Shown here: one piece after another, positions 55,599 through 64,000 of the stretch | Numbering within the stretch: position 1 is the stretch's first letter | Layout of the letters: the number at the start of each line of letters is the position of its first letter | Source of the DNA: Malania oleifera | Lineage: Eukaryota; Streptophyta; Magnoliopsida; Santalales; Ximeniaceae | Reading direction: 5' to 3' | DNA length: 64,000 bases | NCBI RefSeq assembly: GCF_029873635.1 | Contig: NC_080422.1 | Location: 18,718,049 to 18,782,048 of the forward strand | Translations under genes and position numbers: made by a program | The notes under the pieces: model-generated | Seen by the model: the letters and a program-made list of their open reading frames with translations, nothing else | Databases searched by the model: none | Told to the model about the DNA's origin: nothing

Positions 55599-57770
55599 GC
55601 TAAAAAAATGGAAGAGAGAGTAACATAAATCAACACAGGAGGACTAGGTGGTGGAGCTTGAAGGGAGATAATATAATAAAATTCAAAGATTAAATTATTA
55701 AAGAGTGAATGGATAGTAAGGGATAAGGTAGATGCAAATACTATTTGAAATAAAATGGCCAACTCTATTGTGAGGACAACAAAAGAGATTTTAGCTGAGT
55801 CCAAAGAAAGATACTTAGGTAATAAAGAAAGTTGGTGGAGGGATCAAGAAGTCCAAAAAGTGTTAAGAAAAAAAGAAATGGGTATAGAATATGACAAAAT
55901 TGTAGAATTATAGAAAATATTTAAAAGTATAAAGAGACAAGAAAAAATGCAAAAAAGATTATTAGTGAAGCTAGACATAGTGTTTATGATACTTCATATA
56001 CTAGACTAGATACAAAAAAGGAGAAAGAGACATTTATAAACTTGCTAGAGGTAGAGAAAGAAAATGCAAAGATATAGGTAATGTAAAATGTATGAAGGAC
56101 GAGAATGATACTGTCTTAACTAGAGAAGAAGACATAAAGAGAGGTAGTGAGGATACTTTGATAAGTTGTTTAATGAAAAGTGAAAACCAAAATGAAAGAT
56201 TGAACTTGGAAGTGACAAATGAGGAAAAAGACTAAAAATAATAGATTTATTTGCAAAATTAGAGTCCTGCCAGTGAAGATGGAGTTAAAAAAGATGAAAA
56301 GTGAGAAATCCATAGGACTAGATAATATATTGATTGAAGTTTGGAAATGTTTAGTGGATAAAGGAAATATTTGGTTAACTAATCTTTTCAACATTATTAT
56401 AAAAACCAAGAAAATTGTGGAAGAATGGAGGGAAAAAATGATAATATACCTTCATAAAAAAACAAGGCGATATTCAAAATTGTAATAACTATGGTGGAAT
56501 TAAGATTATGAGTTATACGATGAAATTATAGGAAACGGGTAATTAGGCGAAGAATAAGATTAAAAATGAAGATTTCAAACAATCAATTTGGTTTTATGCT
56601 TGGGAAATCAACAATAGAAGCTATTTATCTTTTAGAAGATTAATGGAAAAGTTTAGGGAAAAGAAGAGGGATTTACATATGGTTTTTATTGACTTAGAGA
56701 AAGCATATGATAGAGTACCTATTGAAGTTCTTTGGTGGGTCTTAGAAAAGAAGGGGGGTTTATAGTAGATATACTGAGGTCATTGAGGATATGTATAATT
56801 GAATAGTGATTAACATTAGGACTGAAGGAGGGGTATCTAGGGAATTGCCAATCACAATAGGTGTAATCAAGGTTCTACTTTGAGTCCTTATCTTTTTTTT
56901 TTTTTTTTTTTTTTGATGAACTTACTAGGCATATCCAAAAAGAGATCCATTGACATATGTTTTTTGCAGATGATATTGTATTGATTGATGAAAGTAGGAG
57001 CGGAGTGGAATCTAAGTTAAAACTTTGTAGAATTGCATTAGAGTCCAAAAGTTTTAAGATAAGTAGGAATAAGACAAAATATATGAAATGTGATTTCAGT
57101 AATGTAAGGAGTAGCAGTGGACAGAAGATTAAACTTGATAATTAAGAAATTATTGACAATAATATATTTCAATATCTTGGATCTATTATGCAGGCGGAAA
57201 GGGAAAAGATGTAATACATAGAACTAAAGCAAGTTGGGTAAAATGGAGGAGTGCGTCAGGTGTGTTGTGTAATCGTATAGAATACCCTAAAAAATTAGAA
57301 GGAAAGTTTATAAGATGGATATAAGGTTGGCTATGCTTTATGCTTCCAAAATGTTGGGCAACTAAGAAACAACATGTAGAGAAAGTAAAAGTTGCCAAAA
57401 TAAGAATGCTAAGGTTGAGGAGTGGTATAACATTAAAAGATAAATTAAGGAACAAACATATACGCAATAATTTATGCATAGCACCTGTCGAAGACAAGAT
57501 AAGGGAGGGGCGACTTAGATGGTTTAGGCATTTGAAACGCAGGCCTAGTAAAACACTTTTGAGGAATATTTAGTAAATTATTATTTTTGGCATGAAAAAT
57601 GGCAAGGGTAGGCCTAAAATACTTGGAATGAGGTAGTGAGGAAGGATTTAATAGCCCTGAATCTAATAGAGGAAAATGCTCTCAATCAGGTAAATTGGAA
57701 GAAAAAAAATTCACGTAGCTGACCCCACCTAGTGGGACTTAAGGCTTCTTCTTCTTGTTGTTGTTAGTTA
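55599..57770 (+). pseudogene. LINE (plant L1-type) linker, reverse transcriptase and C-terminus
   Basis: Resumes after the nested copy with 'RTRWWSLKGDNIIKFK' (about 55640-55690), 'SWWRDQEVQKVLRKKEMG', RT blocks 'SEKSIGLDNILIEVWKCLV' (56298-56355), '[13 protein letters not shown]' (about 56678-56720) and 'MLFADDIVLIDESRSG' (about 56955-57005; active site A-D-D intact), then the C-terminal 'WATKKQHVEKVKVAKIRMLR' and 'IREGRLRWFRHLKRRPSK'. The 3' end is 'GACCCCACCTAGTGGGACTT' followed by a TTC/TTG tail (57746-57765). Many frame breaks. Confidence 0.85.
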
Positions 57771-57926
57771 GTTAATTTGATTTTTTGTAAAATTAGAATT
57801 TTTGCTTAATGTTATATTCAATTTTTTGGAATATTTAGTTCTACTGTGTCAATTGGCAGAGTTAGCTATGGAATGAAAAAACATAACATATTTAAAGACG
57901 AACAAATTTTTGATTTGGTTGAAGAG

Positions 57927-58008
<82 letters not shown>

Positions 58009-58582
58009 ATCTTCGGTTTCTATTCCTTGATCAAAAACCCTAAGTCTCAATGTCTTGTTTGCTTTTATTTTTCTCTTTTTGTATTTTATCTTAATAATTG
58101 GAAAAATTCTTGTTTTTTCTTATTATAGGGAAACACACCAGAAATTACATCAATTTTTGGTATCAGAAAGTTCAAGAAATCACATTAAGAAAAATAATGA
58201 CTAATTTAAAGATGAGTGGTAATTAGGTTTAATAGGATGGATGTACATTAGAGAAAAAAACTTCTCTGATTTGTTATGATGAACAACTCAAGAGAGGTTA
58301 CCTGTATTATTCAGAATTGGAGGCGAGGTCTCCGCGGACACTATTATCTGACTGATACATTTGACATTCCACTTGAAATTTAGTGAAAAATATTTGGAAA
58401 GTGGAAGAGGGAATTGAGATGCTTTTTGAAGAAAAAATCTTATGCAAACAAGTAAGCAATAATGTCTAAAAGATATATATATATATATTTAGGATAAAGG
58501 TGATGAGATAAAAATTTGAACAAATTTTTGGAGATTAGATAAAAAAAAAAATGTGAGCATATTAAACTTTGTAATGTTGTAA
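57771..58582. other. Intronic sequence with long (CT)n run
   Basis: Contains a (CT)n microsatellite at 57930-58008 (one CTTT interruption) and an (AT)n run at 58471-58489. No gene recognised. Confidence 0.6.
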
Positions 58583-58976
58583 TGTGGCTCGCCTCATAAA
58601 AAAAAAAAAAGGAAGGCGAAGAGTTGTCTGCCATTTAGTGGTCAGACTTGGTTGCTGTTTGGTGCAACCATCTCCACCCACTCCTTTGAAAAAAAAAGGA
58701 GAACTGATGGTGATATTTTTGGAGGAGATTTGGGCTGCGATGATTTCCTCTTCTCCTATAAAAGGATTACTCCTCTTCCATTGTAGAGTAAGAGGTAAGA
58801 CACAATAAGTGTGAGTGCACTGTGTGTGTGTTATAATCCTCCTCCTCCTTCACAATATACCCATATATATATATACTCCTCTCCCATAGACATAGGCTAA
58901 ATTGGCCGAACTTACGTATATCTTGTGTGTTTTTTGTGTATGTTATTTCATATTGGGTTGGATTCATATCCCAACA
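58583..58976 (+). repeat. 5' LTR of Tork element
   Basis: About 394 bp. Contains CTCCTATAAAAGGATTACTC (TATA box near 58757-58764) and ends 'TTCATATCCCAACA'. It matches 63168-63545 apart from short indels, including extra 'CACTGTGTGTGTGTTATAAT' sequence near 58818. Confidence 0.8.
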
Positions 58977-59159
58977 ATTGGTATTGGAGCTATAGGTTTT
59001 ATTTCTATGTATTAATACCGCCTTAATGACAGGTTTTATTGATGTGTATTGATACCGCCTTCATGGCTGGATCTATTCTTACTTTTTTGAGATTATACTG
59101 TAGCAACATTGTTCAGTGCAATTGTCCACATATAGTACTAGAGTATATTAAATGGAGGA

Positions 59160-60000
59160 AAGTACAAGCATTGTTAGTAGTTCCATGATCAGGCTTATAG
59201 AGACAAATTATTTGATCTGGAAGACAATGATGGAAGATTTGTTGTACTGTAAAGATCTGTTTGATCCTATTGAGTGCAAAGGGATCAATACAAAATGGCA
59301 AAAATGATTCTGATTGGAAGAAGCTCAACAGAAGGGCTGTCAATGTTATAAGATAGTGGGCTGAGCCGAGGGCAATCCGTGATCCAGCCAAAGAAACGGA
59401 TGCCTACAAACTTTGAATTTGGGAGAGATGTACAGCCAAAGAAATGGATGCCTACAAACTTTGGCAATATCTGGGAGAGATGTATGAGCCACAGAATGCC
59501 CAAAACAAAGCCTTCATGATAAGAAGGCTTGTGAATTTAAAATTATGTAATGGACAAAATGTTTCAGATCACTTGGATAAATTTAATGAAATTCTTGATA
59601 ACTTGACAAGCATGGAACTGACTATTGCAAATGAAATACAAGCATTGATTATGCTGGGTTCATTACCGGATAGTTGGGAGACACTGGTGGTAGCTCTCAG
59701 TAATTCAATACCAGACGGAAAGGTAACCTTGAGTACGGTGAAGGATAGCATCCGTAGAGAAGGCAAAAGAAGAGTTGAGTAAGGCTTGCCCACTCACTCT
59801 CAAGGACAAGCGATGGTTACTGAGAGGGGCAAAGTAGATTTTCCTAAGGAGACTAGAAGAACATAGGAAAGCCAGAAGCAAGTCCAGAGGCAGACCAAAA
59901 TCAAGAGTTAACTTCACCTACTATTATTGTAATAAATCTGGACATTTAAAGAAGAATTATTGGAAATGGAAGGAAAAACAAACCAGTGAAGACAAGAAAG
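59160..60000 (+). pseudogene. Tork gag, broken
   Basis: Starts near 59152 with 'MEESTSIVSSSMIRLIETNYL'-type sequence. The open piece 59444-59779 has 'YEPQNAQNKAFMIRRLVNLKL', 'LDKFNEILDNLTSMEL' and 'LGSLPDSWETLVVALSNSIPDG', the Tork gag core. A zinc knuckle Y-Y-C-N-K-S-G-H-L-K-K-N-Y lies near 59925-59965; its last cysteine is replaced by tyrosine. A 48-bp tandem duplication (CAGCCAAAGAAAxGGATGCC at 59385 and 59433) and stops break it. Confidence 0.8.
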
Positions 60001-61530
60001 AGGAGGACAAAAGTAGTGCACTTATGACTTCTGATGATCGCGAGACTTATGTGGTGTGTGAGGAAGGACATGTTAACCTCACTTGCCAAGACACAACATG
60101 GACGATTGATTCTGCAGCATCATTCCATGTAACAACATGAAGAGACTTCTCATCTTGCAAATGTGGTGATTATGGTTTTGTTAAGATGGGAAATGAAGCC
60201 AAATGCAAAGTTGTTGATAAAGAAGATGTGTTGATATAAACAAATGTTGGATGCAAGCTATACTACTGAAGGATGTTCGGCATGTCTGAGAGATTCGCCT
60301 TAACTTAATCTCCACAGGTCAACTTGATGACATGGGTTATGAAAACTATTTTAGTGATGAAATTTGGAAGCTTTAGAAAGGGAATTTGGTGGTGGCCAAT
60401 GGAAAGAAGGATGCTAGTTTATACTATACTCAAGCTAAGCAACTCTATGCAAGAGATGTGAATGCTACAAAATATAAAGTCACCACTGAGTCATGACACA
60501 ATAGACTTGGCCACATGAGCGAGAAGGGACTCCAGGTTCTTGCAGGGAAAAAGCTCCTTCCAAATTTCTCAAGTAAATCTTAAAAGAACTGTACTCATTG
60601 TTTAGCTAGTAAAAAACATAGAGTTGCATTTCAAAAGAACCCCCCCATTTAGGAGAAAGCATATTCTAGATCTGGTTCATATTGATGTGTGTTTTATGAA
60701 TGATAAAAGTATTGGTGGATCATTGTACTTTGTTACATTTATTGAGGACCACTCTAGAAAAGTATGGTCTTATTCTTTGAAGAGTAAAGACTAGGCGTTA
60801 GATATGTTCAAGAAGTTTCAGGCCAATGTTGAAAAACAAAGTGGAAGAAAGCTAAAACGTGTTCATTTAGACAATGGTGGTGAATACATTGGGCCATTTG
60901 AAGAGCATTGCAGAGTCCATGGTATCGGGCTTGAGAAGTCAGTTCCCAAGACTCCTCAACATAACGACATTGCAGAAAGAATGAATAGAACCATCTGCAA
61001 CAAGATTATTTGCATGCTCTCTCATTCAAGATTGCCAAAATCCTCTTGGGATGAGGCGTTAATGAAAACAGTTAATCTCATCAACCTTTCTCCTTTAGTT
61101 CCTTTAGGAGGTGACATTCGTGAAAGGATTTGGACTGGGAGAGACGATCCTATTAATTGGTTGTAAAGCTTTTGTCCATGTTCCTTGGGATGAAATGACC
61201 AAATTTGATGCAAAGAAAAAAGAGCGCATCTTCATCCGTTATGGTATTGATGAGTTCGGCTACAGAATATGGGATCCAAAGAACAGGAAAGTCATCCGAA
61301 GCAGAGATGTAGTATTCTTTGAAGATCAAACTATTGTCGATTATGAGAAGGTCAATAAGCTAAAGCATGTCCTTAGGAATCCAATTGAGTTGATTCTAAA
61401 TTCACCACCACAGCCACAAGAAAAGCATGACGATAATAGGGAAGTTGATGAGAGTGATGAACCAATAGCTAAAGGTGATCAAGAAGCTCTATCTTGCAGA
61501 ACCCTAGATAAGAAGATCTGCTAGGGAGCG
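60001..61530 (+). pseudogene. Tork protease and integrase, broken
   Basis: Protease start 'TWTIDSAASFHVTT' (about 60098-60140; D-S-A for D-S-G). Pre-integrase 'LGHMSEKGLQVL' near 60510-60545. The integrase core has 'DLVHIDVC' (first Asp), 'KRVHLDNGGEYIG' (second Asp, about 60858-60895) and 'TPQHNDIAERMNRTI' (Glu, about 60952-60995). The next open piece 61111-61524 gives 'GCKAFVHVPWDEMTKFDAKKKERIFI' in two blocks and 'WDPKNRKVIRSRDVVFFED'. Stops and shifts throughout. Confidence 0.8.
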
Positions 61531-63052
61531 TCAACCTTTTAGAAGATACCCACCAGATGAGTATGTGTTGCTAATTGATGGGGGAATACCAAAATGTTTT
61601 GAGGATGTCATGTCACATGAGCACAAGAATGAGTGGCTAAAGGCCATGCAAGAAGAGATGAAATCCTTACATGAGAACCACACTTATGATTTGGCAGAAT
61701 TATCAAAGGGAATGAAACCACTCAACAACAAATGGGTGTTTAGATTGAAAAATGAAGATGGAAACTCACAAACAAGGTACAAGGCGCGACTATTTGTGAA
61801 AAGTTTTGGTCAAAGAAAAGGTATTGGCTTTGAAGAGATTTTTTCGCCCATGGTGAAGATGTTATCTATTCGAGTTGTTCTCAGATTGGCTGCTAGCTTG
61901 AACTTGTAGATTGAGCAACTTGATGTAAAAACTGCATTTCTCCATGGTAATTTCAAAGAATAAATTTATGTGAAACAACATGAAGGATTCGAGATCAAAG
62001 GCAAAGAACAGGTGGTGTGCAAATTGCGAAAGAGTTTGTATGGCCTCAAGCAGGCACCGAGGCAGCGGTACAAGAAGTTTGATTCCTTCATGTTGGAGCA
62101 CAGGTATAACAGGACCACATCTGACCATTGTGTTTTTATTAAGAGATTTTCTAGTAATGATTTCATTATTCTCATGCTTTATGTGGATGATATGCTAATA
62201 GTTGGTTGTGATACTGAGAAGATAGAAAAGTTGAAGAAAGAACTAAGCAAATCCTTTGCAATGAAGGATTTAGGTCCAACAAAACAAATTCTTGGAATAA
62301 AGATCTTTCGAGATGGGAAAAATAGAAAGTTGTGGTTGTCTCAAGAAAAGTATATTGAGAAGGTGTTGGAAAGATTTAACATGAACAAGGCAAAACCAGT
62401 CAGTTGTCCACTTGCAGGACACTTCAAGCTTACTTCCAAGCAATATCCTACAAGTGAAAATGACAGAAGAAATGAAGAAAGTGCCTTACTCTTCAGCCGT
62501 GGGTAGCTTGATGTACACCATGGTATGCACAAGACTTGATATTGCTCATGCAGTTGGAATAGTCAGTCGATTCCTTTCTAATCCTTGAAAAGAACATTGG
62601 GAAGCCATCAAGTGAATTCTTAGGTATCTCAAAGGTACTTCTCATTTATGTTTATGTTTTGGTCATGACAAACCTATGTTGGAAGGTTACACAGATGCAG
62701 ATATGGCTGGTGACGTTGACTCCAGAAAGTCTACTTCGAGATACCTGATGACATTTTCAGGGGGAGCAGTGTCATGGCAATCAAAGTTACAAAAATGTGT
62801 TGCATTGTCCACTACTGAGGTAGAGTACATCGCCATCATTGAAGCAAGCAAAGAGCTTCTATGGATGAAAAAGTTCCTGGAGGAACTTGGCCTCAAGCAA
62901 TTGAAGTATGTTCTCTACTGTGATAGTCAAAGTGTCATTCATCTTAGCAAGAATCCTAGTTTTCATTCAAAATCAAAGCATATTGATGTTCAATATCATT
63001 GGATTCGAGAAGTGTTAGAGTCAAAGCAGTTAAAGTATAGAGAAGATTCATA
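61531..63052 (+). pseudogene. Tork reverse transcriptase and RNase H, broken
   Basis: RT blocks: 'HKNEWLKAMQEEMKSLHENH', 'NNKWVFRLKNEDG', 'GFEEIFSPMVKMLSIRVVL', 'QLDVKTAFLHGNF' (about 61916-61955), 'SLYGLKQAPRQRYKKFDSFM', and active site 'MLYVDDMLIVGCD' (about 62176-62213), intact. RNase H: 'GYTDADMAGDVDSRKSTSRYL' (62685-62745), 'ALSTTEVEYIA' and 'SKHIDVQYHWIREVLE'. Stops at about 61908, 61961, 62504 and 62586 break the frame. Second-youngest-looking pol in the window by readability. Confidence 0.83.
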
Positions 63053-63167
63053 GTGATGACAATGCATCAGACATGATGACTAAAACAATGTCCAAATCAA
63101 AGCTTGAAGCTTGTAGAACCACGACAGGTTTGTTGGAACTCTCCGCATGAGTTGGGTGGGGGAGATT

Positions 63168-63545
63168 TGTTGGGCCCGCCTCATAAAAAAACAAAAAAAG
63201 AAAAAGAGGCAATGACTTGGTTGCCATTTGATAGTCAGACTTGGCTGCTGTTCGGTGCAACCATCTCCACCCACTCCTTTGAAAAAAAGGAGGAGAACTG
63301 ATGGTGATATTTTTGGAGGCGATTTGGGCTGCGATGATCTCTTCCTCGTCTCCTATAAAATGATTACTCCTCTTCCATTTTAGAGTGAAGGGTAAGACAC
63401 AACAAGTGTGAGTGTATACCCATATATATATATATAGTGAAGTTACTCCTCTCCCGTGGACGTAGGCTAAATTCGCCGAACCACGTAAATATTGTGTGTT
63501 TTTTGTGTATGTTATTTGATCTTGGGCGGGATTCGTATCCCAATA
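63168..63545 (+). repeat. 3' LTR of Tork element
   Basis: About 378 bp, TGTTGGGCCCGCC...GTATCCCAATA, directly after the polypurine tract. TATA box CCTATAAAAT near 63352. Confidence 0.82.
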
Positions 63546-63980
63546 GTGCATTTGGGCTGAATTAGTAGAATTGATTAGAGTACACTTCTTTTATTCCCTT
63601 GCCTACCTTCTTCCTAGTTCCTAGAGATGATATCGTTATTTTAATTTTCCAACTAGAAAAAATGATTTAGTGTGGTTGAAGACTTCAAAGATGGTTGTAG
63701 CCAAAGATTGTAGCTAAACTGCATTTGCTGAAATAAATGACTAGTGTATGCTGCACTTCCTCTCCCTCTCTCTCTCTCCATGCTTCCATGCCTGGTGCCT
63801 GCATGGATGGGGCTCAGCATTCAATGACATAAACTGTATTGGCATTTTATTGTTTTTCCAATTGAAATGTCTCGTATGAATTCCAACATACATACTTGTT
63901 ATGAATGTACTGAACAAATGAATATATGAAACTTCTGTCAGTCTATTGGATCAATACTTTTCTTATTTTATTCATTTTAG
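63546..63980. other. 3' end of intron 2
   Basis: Apparently unique AT-rich sequence with a CT run (63757-63778), ending in a good plant acceptor (T-rich, TTCATTTTAG at 63971-63980). No other feature seen. Confidence 0.6.
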
Positions 63981-64000
63981 GAAGCAATTTGTGGAAAATG
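63981..64000 (+). CDS. Second coding exon (start only) of ASI1/IBM2-like protein
   Basis: GAAGCAATTTGTGGAAAATG follows the acceptor AG and in phase 0 encodes E-A-I-C-G-K plus the first two bases of the next codon. Joined to '...NPL' of the upstream exon it matches the 'NPLEAI.GKC' continuation I know from plant ASI1/IBM2-type BAH proteins. The window ends here. Confidence 0.82.

Larger units (their letters stand above)
58583..63545 (+). mobile_element. Tork-type Ty1-copia retrotransposon (inactive)
   Basis: 5' LTR about 58583-58976, primer-binding site TGGTATTGGAGC (58979-58990, two changes from the tRNA-Met site), gag, protease, integrase, RT, RNase H, polypurine tract GGGTGGGGGAGATT (63154-63167), 3' LTR 63168-63545. 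The gag ('TNYLIWKTMMEDLLYCKDLFDPIE') and pol are of the Tnt1/Tork type. I find no matching target duplication at the ends (TGTAA against GTGCA), so either the LTR starts are blurred or the element arose by recombination. Same orientation as the host gene. Confidence 0.88.
40362..63980 (+). other. Intron 2 of the BAH gene (23,619 bp), packed with transposons
   Basis: Donor CTG|GTAACT and acceptor TTCATTTTAG|GAAGC. The reading frame resumes at 63981 with the residues that follow 'NPL' in this family, so the whole stretch must be spliced out for the family protein to be made. It contains the copia relic, Tekay element, chromovirus relic, LINEs and Tork element listed separately; roughly 20 kb of it is recognisable transposon. 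Confidence 0.85.
29800..64000 (+). other. Host gene: ASI1/IBM2/SG1-like BAH-domain protein locus (partial)
   Basis: Gene model: probable non-coding exon 1 ending at 29949, first coding exon about 39954-40361, next exon starting 63981 and leaving the window. The coding exons join in phase 0 ('...LYNLNPL' + 'EAICGK...'), matching the continuous sequence I know from plant ANTI-SILENCING 1 / IBM2 / SHOOT GROWTH 1 proteins (BAH domain plus a later RRM). In Arabidopsis that protein binds intronic heterochromatin and RNA, with EDM2 and AIPP1, to favour distal polyadenylation and full-length transcripts. The RRM and the rest lie beyond the window. Link of exon 1 to the coding exons is inferred; the coding splice is well supported. 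Confidence 0.8.

Noticed and set aside
57846-58128. Two open frames encoding long Ser-Leu repeats
   Set aside because: Products of the (CT)n microsatellite.

Overview
This is a flowering-plant nuclear DNA window. It contains plant-lineage LTR retrotransposons (Ty1-copia of SIRE, Tork and another type; Ty3-gypsy chromoviruses; a gag-only Ty3 element), a plant L1-type LINE, an endogenous caulimovirid and exons of a plant-specific BAH-domain gene. The sequence is AT-rich and repeat-dense. I cannot name the species; a eudicot is my guess.

Region 1 (1-22,640) is a stack of nested retroelements. An old SIRE-type copia element (+ strand, starting before the window) is split into 1-304, 11757-12268 and 14472-16150. 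Into it went a gag-only Ty3 element (305-11756, - strand), which itself took two solo LTRs (1557-3807 and 5509-8273). A third solo LTR (12269-14471) sits in the copia gag. Then come three tandem-repeat tracts (16.4-22.1 kb), the last split by a fourth solo LTR (18882-21839).

Region 2 (22,643-29,464) is a genome-length, inactivated endogenous pararetrovirus (Caulimoviridae, florendovirus/petuvirus-like). Order: movement protein, central region, coat protein, protease, reverse transcriptase, RNase H, then promoter and primer-binding site. A short terminal direct repeat suggests a linearised circular genome.

Region 3 (about 29.8 kb to the window end) is one host gene on the + strand. It encodes a BAH-domain protein resembling ANTI-SILENCING 1 / IBM2 / SG1. 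A probable non-coding first exon ends at 29949, the first coding exon is 40008-40361, and the next begins at 63981 with residues that continue the family sequence in phase. Intron 1 (about 10 kb) holds a TRIM, a copia element and a MITE-like repeat. Intron 2 (23,619 bp) holds a Tekay/Del chromovirus of about 10 kb, a Tork copia element, a LINE nested in a LINE, and older relics. ASI1/IBM2 in Arabidopsis secures full-length transcription through heterochromatic introns, so this gene has the architecture its own product is known to act on.

The large Ty3 LTRs share two features I could not assign to a known element. One is an array of TCGTCGACGA palindromes upstream of the TATA box with nearly invariant 20-24-20 / ~48 / 20-24-20 bp spacing. 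The other is a 20-bp hairpin motif about 325-410 bp from the LTR 3' end. No transposon reading frame in the window looks intact; the BAH exon is the only well-supported host coding sequence. I saw no rRNA gene, tRNA gene or CRISPR array.
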